NCBI RefSeq assembly: GCF_030247185.1
Contig: NC_080571.1
Span: 141,327,999-141,391,998 of the forward strand
Length of the DNA: 64,000 nt
Direction: 5' to 3'
Source: Malaya genurostris
Taxonomy: Eukaryota > Arthropoda > Insecta > Diptera > Culicidae
Each line of letters starts with the position of its first letter. Positions within the stretch are counted from its first letter, which is position 1. Shown here piece after piece: positions 23,894 to 40,599 of the stretch. The notes under the pieces were generated by a model, which worked only from the letters and a program-made list of their open reading frames with translations, did not search any database and had not been told where the DNA came from. Both the position numbers and the translations under genes were made by a program.

Positions 23894-25090
23894 CAGGCTC
23901 AAGAGGGATCAGCGAATAAACGTCGGTCCGGGAGAACCTTCTTCGTCGGGAAGCTCTTCGTCGGAGTAGTCTAGATCCATCGTCGGGGACTAGACGAGTA
24001 GTACGTAAAACTGTTAGGATCGTCGGGGCCCCAGTGAACCGGAAGCTTTCCTCCAACCGGAATCACTGGATCGACCCAGGCATCCTCTCGGTCGGGCGTT
24101 GACGGGTATCGAAAGCGTCGGTTTCGGGAGGGCCTCCTTCGTCGGGGAACTCTCCGTCGGTGTAGGCTAGATCCTTCGGCGGGGGCTAGTCGAGTAGCCG
24201 CCACAACACCGATTCGAGTCGTCGAGGCGCCAGCGAACCGGAAGCCATGCTCCAACCGGAATCGGGGGACCGACCTCAGCACTCCATTGGGGGTCCCGTG
24301 TGGTGTAAGAGACTCGGTGTCGGGAGATTCTCCTTCGCCGGGGAAATCTCCGTCGGAGTAGTCTAGATCCTTCGTCGGGGACTAGACGAGTAAATCGTGG
24401 TGTAATACCGCTAGGATCGTCAGGGCGCCAGTGAACCGGAAGCTTTCCTCCAACCGGAATCACTGGACCGACCCAGGCATCCTCTCGGTCGGGCGTTGAC
24501 GGGAATCGAAAGCGTCGGTTTCGGGAGGGCCTCCTTCGTCGGGGAACTCTCCGTCGGTGTAGGCTAGATCCTTCGGCGGGGGCTAGTCGAGTAGCCGCCA
24601 CAACACCGATTCGAGTCGTCGAGGCGCCAGCGAACCGGAAGCCATGCTCCAACCGGAATCGCGGGACCGACCTCGGCACTCCATCGGGTGTCCCGTGTGG
24701 TGTAAGAGACTCGGTGTCGGGAGATTCTCCTTCGCCGGGGAACTCTCCGTCGGAGTAGTCTAGATCCTTTGTCGGGGACTAGATGAGTAGATCATCGCGT
24801 GGTACCGATAGGATCGTCTGAGCGCCAGTGAACCGGAAGTCACGCTCCAACCGGAATCATTGGATCGACTTAGGCATCCTTTTGGTCGGGTCGTAGACGC
24901 GTACCGTAAGCGTCGGTTCGGGAGGACTTCCCTCGTCGGGGAACCCTCCGTCGGTGTAGACTAGATCTTTTGGCGGAGACTAGTCGAGTAGTTCCGCGAC
25001 GTAGCATCAGTTTTGGGTCGTCGAGGCGCCAGTGAACCGGAAGTTACCCTCCAGCCGGCATCACTGGACCGACCTCGTCATCCAACTGGT
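23894..25090 (+). repeat. 3' UTR tandem array, about 198-bp units in an A-B dimer pattern
   Basis: The marker GTGAACCGG or GCGAACCGG, followed by AAGC and CTCCAACCGGAATC, begins at 24034, 24233, 24431, 24630, 24828 and 25032, giving spacings of 199, 198, 199, 198 and 204. Units one and three (A type) resemble each other more than the alternating B units do, so the higher-order period is 397. Motifs such as TTCGTCGGGGA and CTCCGTCGG recur in each unit. Minus-strand ORFs of 103 and 170 codons are repeats of each other and not genes. Confidence 0.9.
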
Positions 25091-25461
25091 CGATCCCTTG
25101 AGAGCAGGATGCTGATCCCCATTCTGCATAAATCTGGGGAGGGTGCTGTGAGCACCAATAGCCTTCCACCCCGAAGTAATACCTAGCGGTGGTGCCGGGG
25201 AGGTAGGGTGATCCAAGGTGTTTTAGTGGGTAGTTCCAATCAACAGTTGGGTAGTCCTGTGGAGAGTCCCACACTCCGTGCGTAAATGCATTTCACCTTG
25301 TAAAAAAAACAAAAAAAAAAACACACACATACACACACAGACATTTGCTCAGTTCGTCGGGCTGAGTCGAATGGTATATGACATTCGGCCATCCGGGCCT
25401 CGGTTAAAAAGTCGATTTTCACAGTGATTACATAGCCTTTCTATATGAGAGAGGCAAAAAA

Positions 25462-26129
25462 TACGATGCACACGAATATGAAAATGAAAATAAGAATATG
25501 ATGTACAATGCAATTATGAAAAAAACGTATATAAAAATAATAATAATAACAATCATAGAATAGAAAATAAATTACACTAGAGGCACAGAATCACACAAAA
25601 TGAGTAGGAGTTTTTTTTCTCTCAATTTGGAGTCCTAAACTGTGTGTGCCAAAAAATAGGAAGGATGTCGGTAGCTTAACCAAGCTAACTACATCGACAG
25701 TACAACTAAAAAAAAACAAGAAGGAAGTAAACGCAGTCAACGAAGTTAAACATGACTTGCGTGGGTATGCCACAACGTTACAAATTGCTACCCCATATTT
25801 TACTCAGTGAGCATCGCCAAGCTCAACTGAATACCATAAACAAACATATGAAAATCAAAGTTATTAATTCGTAGAAAACTAAAACAGTACTGAGAAAACA
25901 CGATCACGAAATCAAATGAAATACATGAAAAGCCGCTAGGAGCCTCAACATATTTTACCCAACGAAGAAGCTTCATCACAATTTGTGGAACAATTTCTTG
26001 CTCCTGGCACTAATTCTAATGATGTCCAAAACGCAAATGAGACAAGTAATTCAAAACTATGGTCAATAAACCATATGACTAATCAACGAGAAACTCTAAT
26101 ACGAATCACCAATCCAGAATAACAATCTG
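25462..26129. other. No recognised feature
   Basis: AT-rich unassigned sequence between the end of M copy 2 and the first trace of family X. Short ORFs only. Confidence 0.4.
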
Positions 26130-26310
26130 TTAGGAATGAAAACGACACGGTACCCAGAGTCCGAGACTAGCAACCGTTCGATCACCCCACAGATAAAGCA
26201 ACGATAGCGTCATACCATGGAACCGAATGGCGTCAAAGAAGAACACACATAAGACGACCATCGTAAGGTTGGGAAATTTAATTCCCCTGTAAAAAACGAA
26301 AACAAGAAAA
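26130..26310 (+). repeat. Family X fragment (first part)
   Basis: ACCCAGAGTCCGAGACTAGC, ACAGATAAAGCAACGATAGC and GAACCGAATGGCGTCAAAG match, in opposite orientation, the 52835-52960 segment. The rest of the unit resumes at about 27470. Confidence 0.65.
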
Positions 26311-27469
26311 AAACATCCCATGTGAAAATAAATCCGGCTACAGTAATTATAAATACAGAAATTTGTGATCCAGCTACAAACCTTACTGTTAAAAGCCTTC
26401 GATGTTTTTGTCACCGCTGGTTATTGGGCCAGCTTAATATGTACTATATGCATTTTGTAATATAGTTGTTTCCTAACATTGTCAGTGAATGTCTAAACAT
26501 GAAATAATATTTGACTTGTTTACAACGTTATTTATTTACCTATTTATTTATTTGTGTTATTTGGCTTTAATATCACTCAACTGAATAATTAAATAATTTC
26601 AAGGTTTCGCATGTAACCGGCTCAAGTCAAAAATATAAAGGATCTTTTCTATCAGTGCACCAATCGGCATAATATTGTACATCGATTTTGCCTGCAAGTT
26701 CCTGTTTCTAACCAACTGTCATCGATCTACAAAAGTAATGTTTCCGGCGGGTAGAGGATATAAAAGGAAGAGCGTCAGCATCAAGGAAGAGGTTTTCATG
26801 AATTTTTGTTCGAGGAGTGAGGATTCGCGGCAGCGTAGTCCCGTCGCCATCTTGGGACTTTTTCCGATAAATCTTACTATTTTGAACGTTACTAGTGGGG
26901 TCCAGGAGATCCGAAGCCCGATCTACCAGAAGCACTACACGGACGTTAATTCCTGGTTAGATCAGTCGAGTGGGGTGACAGTGTAGTGTTCCGTAAAAAC
27001 AAGCCCAGTCCAAGAAGAATTGAACACTAGTGCAACAGGTGGTTGGATGAAAGTCACGTTAATCGTTTGCGGACTGGTGCTACGAATAAACTTCCCGACC
27101 CAAACTGTTATAAACCCCACTAGATGTTACGAAGTCGCTCGCGTCAATTTGTGCACACGGTACCACTCCCGGACCATTTTCGGAAGCGTAGGCCACCCGT
27201 TACGCGGCTGAAAGGCCGCTGCAACTGGATGTTGACCGATGGAGATACCCGATCTGTTTGTCACTAGTTCCCGTTTCCCGTCGTCGGTGTCCTACCCCCG
27301 GATATTCATCCATGTCGACCAACGCTAGTATCGGCCGCAACGGTTCCGGAAGTTAAACGAAATATGATTTTGCGCAAGTATACTGTAGCCTAAGAATTAC
27401 GAATAAAATGTAGATCTGTCTAAATTAAGCTAGTAAAAAACTAAAAAACTAAAAAAATAGAAAACAAGC
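26311..27469 (+). other. Unassigned segment with a TATA-like box, possible LTR or leader
   Basis: This stretch lies between the two parts of the plus-strand family X copy and has no counterpart in the minus-strand copy. The portion 26738-27415 is richer in GC than its flanks. GATATAAAAGGAAG at 26757 looks like a TATA box and GAATAAAATG at 27399 like a polyadenylation signal, a combination expected in an LTR or a short transcription unit. ORFs of 103 and 63 codons have no recognised motif. Identity remains open. Confidence 0.35.
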
Positions 27470-28470
27470 CGACACATTCGACTTGATAACCCTTCAAGTA
27501 ACATCAAGCTCAGTAAGTAAAAGGGCATGCAGCGCCCTTAGTCAATTTTTCTGTGAATTTGACAAAATTGTAGAACAGTAGGAAGTTGTGAAGGAGACTC
27601 GTCAAGCAAACTCTCACATCAGCGTTAAGACAACCTTGGTGTAGAAATTTTGTAATAAAAACATGGACAGTTCCGGACATTAGTTAGCGCAGCAATGTTG
27701 GAGAACTTCGGGAGAAAGTCGGATGAACCTTCGACTTAAAAACGCAAGCTCAGCTTGTACTAAAATTTTCGGGCTTCACGCGAAAGTACATGTTAGGAGC
27801 TTAAAAACCCATAGTTGGGAAGAGTTAGGTGTCAGTCAGTTTTCGGATACTGTACGGATAATAGTTCGTCAATCAGCGGTCAATCAGTCGAAAGTCACGG
27901 TCAACACAGTTTAGAGCGTAGTCGGCGAAAGTTTAGGACGAAATGAAAATATTATTCATTGTGCGATTAACACTAAAAAGAAAAAGGTCGTTCTCGTGTT
28001 AATAATCGTTTTTCAAGTAGTACCATTTCTTGTACAATATCGTTGTAAGAAAAGAATCCGCTAAATGTGGCTGACAGAAAAGCATGAAAAGAGTTTTGAA
28101 TAGTGATAAGAAAAGAATCCGCTAAATCTAGCTGACAGAAAAGCGTGAAAGCAGTTTAATGAATAGTGACAAATGAAAGTAATTATCGGATTTGTCAGCA
28201 CATAGCCTGATGGTAGCAAGTGGAAGAAGGAAGGAGGATAATAGCTATTTTTCGTGAACAAAACATTCAGCACAAGAAACGTAGATCCACTTTAGTGTTA
28301 CCGAAAAAAGATAACAAGTGATAACAGTTTTTGCGATGATGTTTCTGCCATTGTGTAGTTCGACGCCATTGTGTAAAAATCTGAATTGTGAAGTAATGAA
28401 AGTAAATAAAAGAAGTTTAAAGAAGAACAGAAAAAAGAGATTATTATTTCTAATTGTGAAAAACACCTTC
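27470..28470 (+). repeat. Family X repeat, plus-strand copy
   Basis: Matches the reverse complement of 51560-52700 over most of its length: CATGCAGCGCCCTTAG, CAAACTCTCACATCAGCG, AAAACCCATAGTTGGGAAGAG, GGACGAAATGAAAATATT and AGATCCACTTTAGTG occur in both in the same order. An internal near-duplicate (AAGAAAAGAATCCGCTAAAT) occurs at 28047 and 28108. No coding frame is conserved between the copies; probably a non-coding LTR or leader portion of a retrotransposon. Confidence 0.75.
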
Positions 28471-28899
28471 GCGGCAATACAAGCTATTCAGTACTGAAAG
28501 CGGGTTTCGGCCTGTCTTTGGGATGGACTTCAATCTGGTGGAACGTAGTGAAGTAGGTACTAAGACCAAGCCTATCCACGGTTTTTTAATTTAATTTGCG
28601 GTAATCATTTCTTCTTGCCACTAGCATCAAGTATTTTTAGTACGATCCAAATTTGATTCTCGTCGAATTTTCAGTCAGTGTGATCTGCGGCGGACCTAAT
28701 TTTCTTATTTGCATGGCAAGTGTTTTTTGTGAGAGGAATAATTTATAATTGCTCACGTCAATAAGAGCTTCTAAATCGGAGAGTGTTTCATAACCAATGA
28801 TACCGTCGAAAAATGTATGAAAATTTTAAAGGTAAAAATGAACTTTTTGGTTCAGACCGAAGATCGTCGTAATAAATGTTTTATCAGTGGAATGTTTAT
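28471..28899. other. No recognised feature
   Basis: Unassigned. It may include the 3' UTR of the minus-strand RT remnant that follows. Confidence 0.4.
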
Positions 28900-29205
28900 T
28901 TATATTTTTATTTATTTATTTGTCTTCGAGTTAAAAAATAATTTAGACACAGACTTCTTTGTTTGAAAGTCTCTTTGATAACATTAAAATCAAATAAATT
29001 TTAAACTCTATTGAATTGCTGACAGCAAATGTGCTGCGTTTTTTGGCCGTACTGCGTTCTTTGAACTGATGATCGGAAGAAATCCAGTCGGCGTAGCAAT
29101 CTGCTTGAAACTTTGATATCCGATTTAGCTATAAGAGCATCACAGTGAATGTTGTTTGAGAGCAAGTCGAAAACGAATAGTTGCTGTAGGAAATTATATG
29201 TATAT
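28900..29205 (-). pseudogene. C-terminal remnant of a non-LTR reverse transcriptase
   Basis: On the minus strand QQLFVFDLLSNNIHCDAL, RRLDFFRSSVQRTQYGQK and, after a stop, NLFDFNVIKETFKQR follow the same order as the end of the RT at 1187-2529 (ISDLILGHIDCLDLL and on). Only the last 90 or so codons remain; the RT active site is absent. Confidence 0.55.
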
Positions 29206-30285
29206 GTATTGAATAACTTGCTAACCATGTATCTGCCTGAGTTTAGTAGCAAGCATGGATTCTTCTCCAAAAGAACGATTGAAGACAAGAGAACATTAAA
29301 GTATTTTCGATATCTTTGCCAGTAGTTCACCAGGCCACATTGTTTGTATCACAGGATATATAAAAGTTATATTTTAAAATACTCTACATGAACGATAATA
29401 CTTGGTTTGTATTCATTTCATTCAGAACACTGTCAAGGTTTAAGGTTTAGTTTTGCTATTAAAGTTGCTACAATCTAAAATTATACCTATTATATTGTAT
29501 TACACAGCCAAGCATTATTGTTTCAGAAACATCAATGCATTGAACTCAAAAGAGATGGACATTTTTAGCATTATAAATGAAAAAAATAAATGAAGAGAAT
29601 AAATGATTTCTTACAATACCCATTTTATTGTATTCAACTCGTTTTCATTTCAACACAAAACCCAATGCTGCATAAATTTGCGTCATGATTTGATATGTAA
29701 TTTTCGTAATTAATGTGCTCACGATATAATGCCACCGAGTCACCGTGCATTTCCCACACCACCTTGAAACGAAACAGCAGCGCGCAAGCAATAAAAAAAT
29801 GCGGAAACGATTATGTCAACTTTTTCAAATTTCGGTTGTTTTGGCTTAAATTCTATAATTTTGAGTTGCATTTTCAGATTCTATGTGAAATTCTGCTCCA
29901 AACACTACTTTTCAGTTCTAATACTATCCCCGTGAAACGAAACAGTAACCGTTTATACATTTCAAAAACCAATTACGCCAAAGCAAAATTTCTAAGAATA
30001 CTTAGTTGTGATAAATTTGATTTTGAAAACCTTGAGCGTTTTTGATTTTTTTTTAAATAATTGATCAAAAACGCGATTCGCGCATTCCGCTACATTTTAC
30101 CTTAACAGATGATACTCGTACAACTAGGACGGTGTTCATAGAGTACTCAAACACAATACATGAGCGTATACGGGCAAACGTAATAACATTTGATTTATCT
30201 ATATTTGGTAGTTGATAACAGTAGAGTGCTTTAACCACATCTACCAGTAATTTAGCGTCCCTGCAAAGAATTTAACTGTTACTTA
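29206..30285. other. No recognised feature
   Basis: AT-rich unassigned sequence. The 110-codon ORF at 29713-30045 shows no motif and is compositionally like its surroundings. Confidence 0.4.
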
Positions 30286-32870
<2,585 letters not shown>

Positions 32871-33005
32871 ATGGTCGCTAACTGTAGCATGTTACATAGT
32901 TTAGTCCAATAATTGCAACCAGGTCAGCGCGTTGTGAGGAAAGAGAATTTGAAAATTTACACTTGATTCTTCAACTTCTACTTCATCTTCGGTGTCGCTT
33001 ATATT

Positions 33006-33959
33006 TCATTCGTTGTCTTCCTCGGCATCGTGATTGTAAATTCTGTTAGAACGCAACGATGGGTCTATTCCCATTGGTGTCGTTTTTTGCCTGTCAGATG
33101 AGCTTTTGTGGCGAGTTGAAGATTGTGTTTCCGGGTATTTGTTGTATGATTTATCAAAAGGCTTGAAATTTTTGTTGGAATTAGGGTGTTGCTCGAACGT
33201 TGCTTGGGTGTGTGTTTTAATTTTCTCTGCATTTTGGAATCTACACAAGAATGCATAGGCATCCTCTAAATCAGCGGTTTGAGCATATCCGAAATATGAT
33301 TTACGGAGTCCATCTATAAAAGCAGCCAAACATTCTTGTTCTAGAAACTGGTTTATTGCTTCCCAGTGTGTCAACTAGATTTGATTTTACTTCGTTAAAG
33401 ATATCATGTTAACCATAATTTCTTTCGTACGTTTGTAATAAATGTGTAAAGATTCGATCATTTTCAATGACCAGAGTTGTGTTTGGTAAGTCGTAACGTT
33501 ATTGCGATCACCATAAGCACTGTGTAACATGTCTGCTACCTCCTCGAAGGTAGTAGAGTTTCCATTTACACATATCATGTCTTGGGCTTTGCCTTCGACT
33601 TTGGTTATCACCACCTATTCGTACACGGCAAATAGATCCGGTTGGCATAAATTTAAAGCTCCTGTGGCTGTGTGTAGCCAATGAGTCAATTGTTTTATAT
33701 TCCCGTCGAATGATGGAATCATCCGAATTGAATCAGTGATTCTAAAGAAGTCAGTGCGGCGTTCCTCCATTGCGGAGACTTGCCGTTGTTGGTGTTGCAG
33801 TTGTTGCTGCTGCTGTTGTGAAGTGGTATTCTCCATTTGGAGAGCTCCAATTCTTTGCTCCAAGCTTTGAATTTTAACAAAGATGGCTTGTAAATTAATA
33901 TTTTCCATTTCAGAGAACTTTAAGACTCTTACTTTTCGAATTGGGTTGAATTTGAGCAT
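33006..33959 (-). pseudogene. Ty3/gypsy-type gag, three in-frame stops
   Basis: One continuous minus-strand frame of 318 codons. It starts with a coiled-coil-like, glutamine-rich N-terminus (MENTTSQQQQQQLQHQQ), then IRMIPSFDGNIKQLTHWL (typical entry to a Ty3/gypsy capsid region), FEEVADMLHSAYGDRNNV, LWSLKMIESLHIYYKRTKEI, and after two close stops THWEAINQFLEQECLAAF and DLEDAYAFLCRFQNAEK. Stops lie at about 33616, 33388 and 33376. No zinc knuckle, protease or RT follows; the element is cut off near M copy 3. The region 34130-34290 upstream could contain an LTR edge, but a primer-binding site was not established. Confidence 0.8.
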
Positions 33960-34303
33960 GAAATTGTAGTAAAAGAAAGGGAAGGATTACTCACGATTCC
34001 TCATTCTTGAAGGATTGAAATTCACCGCCTTAGTGTGTTGAAATCATCTAATTGGTTGACACGAATCGCCTACGGGATGATGGATGACGTGCGATGATCC
34101 TAGATGGAACTCCTTAGCCGGTCAGCCAATTGTGCGTATGGAATACTAGTTTGTTAGTTGTTTTATTCAAGTATTTTTAAAAATCAGCACAACTCACGTT
34201 AAATTTGATTTTAGCAATTGAACTTTCATAACTCTCGAGTCGAACTAACTAGGTTGTCTTGCCTGAATGTTCATTAGACCTGACTATCTAAGTACCTGTC
34301 CAA

Positions 34304-36846
<2,543 letters not shown>

Positions 36847-37159
36847 TGCATAGTTTAGTGACACTAAAATAATATCCAAGGGGGGACGCTTAGAACAATG
36901 TGCCGTGCCAATCACACATTAACACAACGCGTTGTTGCATATTGGCACTTTCGTTTTCATACAGTTGCGACAAACAAAAGGCTCAGTTTTGACAAGTAAC
37001 TGTTTTCATCGTATTACTTGCTCTTCTAATCATTGATAGGTATGCCAACGGTAAAATAAACAAAAGTGAATAAATTTTTTCTCTCTTTTTGCATCAAAGT
37101 TTGCAATGGATGAAGTAAATTTTTATTTAATTAAATCTCGATATCTCGATATAAACAGA
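36847..37159. other. No recognised feature
   Basis: Unassigned sequence between the TA block and the I/LOA remnant. Confidence 0.4.
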
Positions 37160-38590
37160 ATGATCCAACAGGTTTTGACTTTCAAATACCTCGGCGTGTG
37201 GTTTGATTCCAAATGCACGTGGGGATGACACATTAGTTATCTGAAACAAAATGCCAACAAAGAGTAAATTTTCTTCGCACAATAACAGGATCTTGGTGGG
37301 GTGCTCATCCGGAAGATTTAATAAAATTGTATCAGACAACGATACTTTCAGTGATGGAATATGGATGCGTTTGCTTTCGTTCCGCTGCAAACTCTCATAT
37401 TATCAAACTAGAACGAATTCAGTATCGTTGTTTGCGAATTTCTTTAGGATGCATGCTTTCGACACATACAATGAGTCTTGAAGTTCTGGCAGTACTTCTT
37501 CCATTGAAAAATCGTTTTCGGGAGCATTCATCGCGACTGCATATAAGATGTGAGGTACTGAATAACCTCGTTATTAATAACTTCGAAAGGCTAGTTGAGA
37601 TTTAATCTCAAATTCATGACAGTACCCATCAAGATATATTCCTATCAGTGACAGCCTCCTAAATGTCCCTGACTCAACTCTATTTTTCGACACTTCCATG
37701 CAGTGCAAAGTGCGAGGAATACCGGAACACCTACGCTCGATGGAAATCCCAAAAATATTAACAAGTAAGTTCAGGCTCTGAGAAAATATTTTACACCGAC
37801 GGATAACGAATTGAAGAGGCTACTGGGTTTGGGATATTCAACAATAACGTTTCGGCTTCATCTAGGCTTCAGGAACCAACATCTGTTCATATAGCAGAGG
37901 TAGCAGCAGTTCTTTATAGTTTGAGTGTAATCGTCACATTATCTCCAAACCATTATTTTCTCTCCAAAGATAGTCTGAGTGCAATTGAAGCCATTCGCTC
38001 AAACGCTGCTGGCAAAAATGAACCGTTTTTCTTGGACAAAATAAAACAGTGTCTGAACGGAATATTGAATAATAATTATCAAATCACAATAGTTTGGGTC
38101 CTGGCTCATTGCTCCATGCCAGACTATAAAATAGCCGAACGTGCTGCTGTTGAGGGTGAAATTTAAGCGATTGCTTTCAACGATTTCTATAGCGCGTGTT
38201 GAGAAAGAACACTTGCCAGCTGGAAAGCTTTTTGGAATATAGATGATCTGGGTCGGTGGATGCAGTAAATTATTCCTAGAATATTGACAAAGGCATGGTT
38301 CAGAGGACTGGATGTGAGTAGGGACTTCATTCGTGTGATGTCAAGACTCATGTCCGATTACTAGACGTTAGATGCACATCTCCTTCGAATTGGACTTTCC
38401 GAGACTAATCATCGTGCTTGTGGCGAAGGTTCTCGCGATATTGATCATGTCGTTTGGACATGCGTGGAGTATCGTGATGTCAGATCTCAACTAATAAATT
38501 CCTTGCGTACCCAAGGTAGACTATCCAATGTCCCAGTTCGCGACATTCTTGCTTGTCGTGACCTTCCTTACATGAGACTTCTTTAACCTT
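37160..38590 (+). pseudogene. I/LOA-type ORF2 remnant (RT thumb, RNase H, C-terminus)
   Basis: Parallel to the element at 7.0-8.6 kb but on the plus strand: TFKYLGVWFDSKCTWG at the start, TTILSVMEYGCVCFRSAANS (37330), SLSAIEAIRSNAAGKNE in the RNase H part (37980) and a degraded C-terminus ending near 38585. It has many stops and frameshifts and is more decayed than the 7-8.6 kb copy. Both ends are truncated; the 3' UTR is missing and a MITE begins at the right edge. Confidence 0.85.
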
Positions 38591-38596
38591 TCTTTG

Positions 38597-38905
38597 AGGG
38601 GCGGGTAGGGTCTAACACTTTTGAAAAATCATTCATTATTTTCTTTATATTTGCTTATAGTAAAACATTTGAAGAATTTTCTGTGAAATTCTCAAGCATA
38701 TTGGAACGAAACTCTGGAAATTATGGACTTTTATCTATGGCTATCTCATTCTACGAAGAAGCAAGAGCTCGGCGCACATGCCCAAGATTTCTGTTTCGAA
38801 TGACTTCAAAACTTGTCAAAACATTCTTGAAATGTTTCGTTATAATAAATAATAAAAGAACAAATATGATTTTTTGAAAATGTTAGACCCTACGGGCTCC
38901 CTGGA
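38597..38905. mobile_element. MITE with about 35-bp terminal inverted repeats
   Basis: GGGTAGGGTCTAACACTTTT near the left end is answered by AAAATGTTAGACCCTACGGG near the right end, and the next bases (GAAAAATCAT / ATGATTTTTT) continue the match. The interior is AT-rich without coding signs. It abuts the I/LOA remnant on the left and a SINE-B on the right. Confidence 0.75.
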
Positions 38906-38908
38906 GTA

Positions 38909-39059
38909 TTTTTTTTTTATTATAGAGGTTTTAACATTGTGGTCATTTGTCTCTTCGGGCTAAAAAAGTTTTCTAACCCTATGTGCTGGGTTTGCAATCG
39001 AACCCAGGTGGGCAGCGTGAAAGGCATCGACTTACCCATCACGCTATACCCGTTCCCCA
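38909..39059 (-). mobile_element. SINE-B, tRNA-like SINE, copy 1
   Basis: On the minus strand: GGGAACGGGTATAGCGTGAT head, GGGTTCGATTGC (B-box region), TGGCCCGAAGAG-like body and a T-run (A tail on the sense strand) at 38909-38918. A GGAGTA duplication flanks it (38903-38908 and 39060-39065). Related copies lie at 43261-43410 and 51389-51543. Confidence 0.8.
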
Positions 39060-39065
39060 GGAGTA

Positions 39066-39849
39066 ATTAATTGTTTCCATTTATTTTATAGACAAAAACC
39101 TTTAAACGCATTTTTCCCGAAAGCAGGTTTTGAAAGTCCGTATCCATCGTCATTCAAAAACTACTTCACCAGTTTGATTTCAAATTTTGCACACACTTTC
39201 TACATATAAAAACCAGACCCCAACGATTTCCTTTTCGTTGTTTGTTACTTTGGTTTATAGCTAAGAAATGGCGATTTATTTTTGTAAAAAATAGAAGTTT
39301 TCACTTTGAACAATAACCAAAACTTAAAAAAAATTAAAAAAAAATCAAACAGAAACGTTGGGGTCTAGAAAAACTTCTACTCTAACTATGCTGCTTTGAT
39401 TTGTTCACTTCTGATTAGTCTGCGCTGAGATACAGTGGACACCGCAAATCATGATTTTTGAGAAGCGTTCTCAAAAACACCTCTTCACCGACTTATTTTT
39501 CAAAATTTTTCCTCGAAAAAAATACAAAATGTTGTTCGAATGATGCTTTTTATCATGCAAAACATTTGAATTTTTTCTGAAATCATTCTGATAAAAATTC
39601 GCAAAAATGATGATTTTTTTCATCGTTTAGACCAAACAAACAACCCCAAAAAAAAATAGACCAAACAAAGTTGAAAATTTTTCGTGTGGCGATTATGATA
39701 ATGGATGAAAATTTAGAACAACGTGCGTATATCAAATTTTGTGTTGCAAATGGATTTAAGTGTTCCGAAACGTTGATAATGTTAGAAAAGGCCTTTGGTG
39801 AATATTTTATTTAAAAGATATTTTATTCAGGCCTACTTGCGTACAAGCT
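39066..39849. other. No recognised feature
   Basis: AT-rich unassigned sequence; no ORF or repeat structure that I can name. Confidence 0.4.
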
Positions 39850-40586
39850 TCACGTGGCCGATTTAGCTGAGTTTTCAGATAATTTTTTTTGTATTGGATC
39901 TCGTTGTCACCCTTTTGTTAGGGGGAGAGGAGCTTCCAATTTCCTCCTGCGAGGATTGGGGGGCAGTTTGTTCGTGGTTCGTCTCGTCATCCATTGCCGT
40001 GGTATTGTTGTTGATTTCGTTAGCAACGTTGCTGTAGATGCGCCTTGTTGTACATTGTTTGCAGTTGCTGGTTGGTTGGATAGTAAGCTGTTAACTGCAG
40101 CTGGTGTACTTTGTTCTATAGAGGTTACGTTGGATGGTTTCGTTGAAGGGGATACTTCCCTGTTGTTGGTGACTGTCACAGGTGTACTGGGGTTTCGATA
40201 GAGAGAATCTCTCCGTATTGGGACATAGTTGCGCGAATATAAGGATCGGGGACGCATGAGGGTAGATCATGCACACGCACTTCTATAGCACTATCTTCCA
40301 TATATACTGGAATGTTGTACTTGATATATTCATGCTCCACATAGTGCACATTATTATTGTCTTTAGCGAATTGAATTGCCTCCAACTCTTTATAGAACTG
40401 GATAAAAACAACATTATTGGTCTTATTGCATTGAAGTAAATGCACACGTTTAATGTCAAGATGCATTTGCTCCTTAAGCAAACCTTCAAGTTCTCGTATC
40501 GAAGGTCGAATTTTGCACTGTCTGAAGTCAACAATAATTGTATTCTTTCGTGCCGGCGGTAGCTTTTGTTCGTTTGGTTCACTCAT
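39850..40586 (-). pseudogene. Non-LTR retrotransposon ORF1 fragment (RRM-like gag)
   Basis: The minus-strand reading from 40586 (MSEPNEQKLPPARKN) has RELEGLLKEQMHLDIKRVHL, NVVFIQFYKELEAIQFAKDN and VRVHDLPSCVPDPYIRATMS, the alternating pattern of RRM-like repeats in mosquito non-LTR ORF1 proteins. After a frameshift near 40180-40200, a proline/threonine-rich tail follows (39907-40190). No zinc knuckle is present in this piece. Function would be RNA binding; the copy is broken. Confidence 0.6.
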
Positions 40587-40599
40587 TTCGAGATCGTTC

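Larger units (their letters stand above)
19285..25310 (+). mobile_element. R1-clade (Waldo/Mino-like) retrotransposon inserted in an AC microsatellite
   Basis: About 6 kb of GC-rich sequence bounded by CACACACATG on the left and an A-rich tail followed by ACACACACATACACACAC on the right. It has a short 5' UTR, ORF1 with three zinc knuckles, ORF2 with endonuclease, RT and a C-terminal CCHC motif, a 3' UTR of tandem repeats and a tail (25301-25320). R1-clade families that insert into AC or ACAY microsatellites (Waldo, Mino) are established; membership here is inferred from domains plus site. Base composition contrasts sharply with the AT-rich host repeat. Confidence 0.88.

Noticed and set aside
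23971..24679. Minus-strand arginine-rich readings of 103 and 170 codons
   Set aside because: They repeat each other because of the 198-bp array in the R1 3' UTR and run antisense to it.
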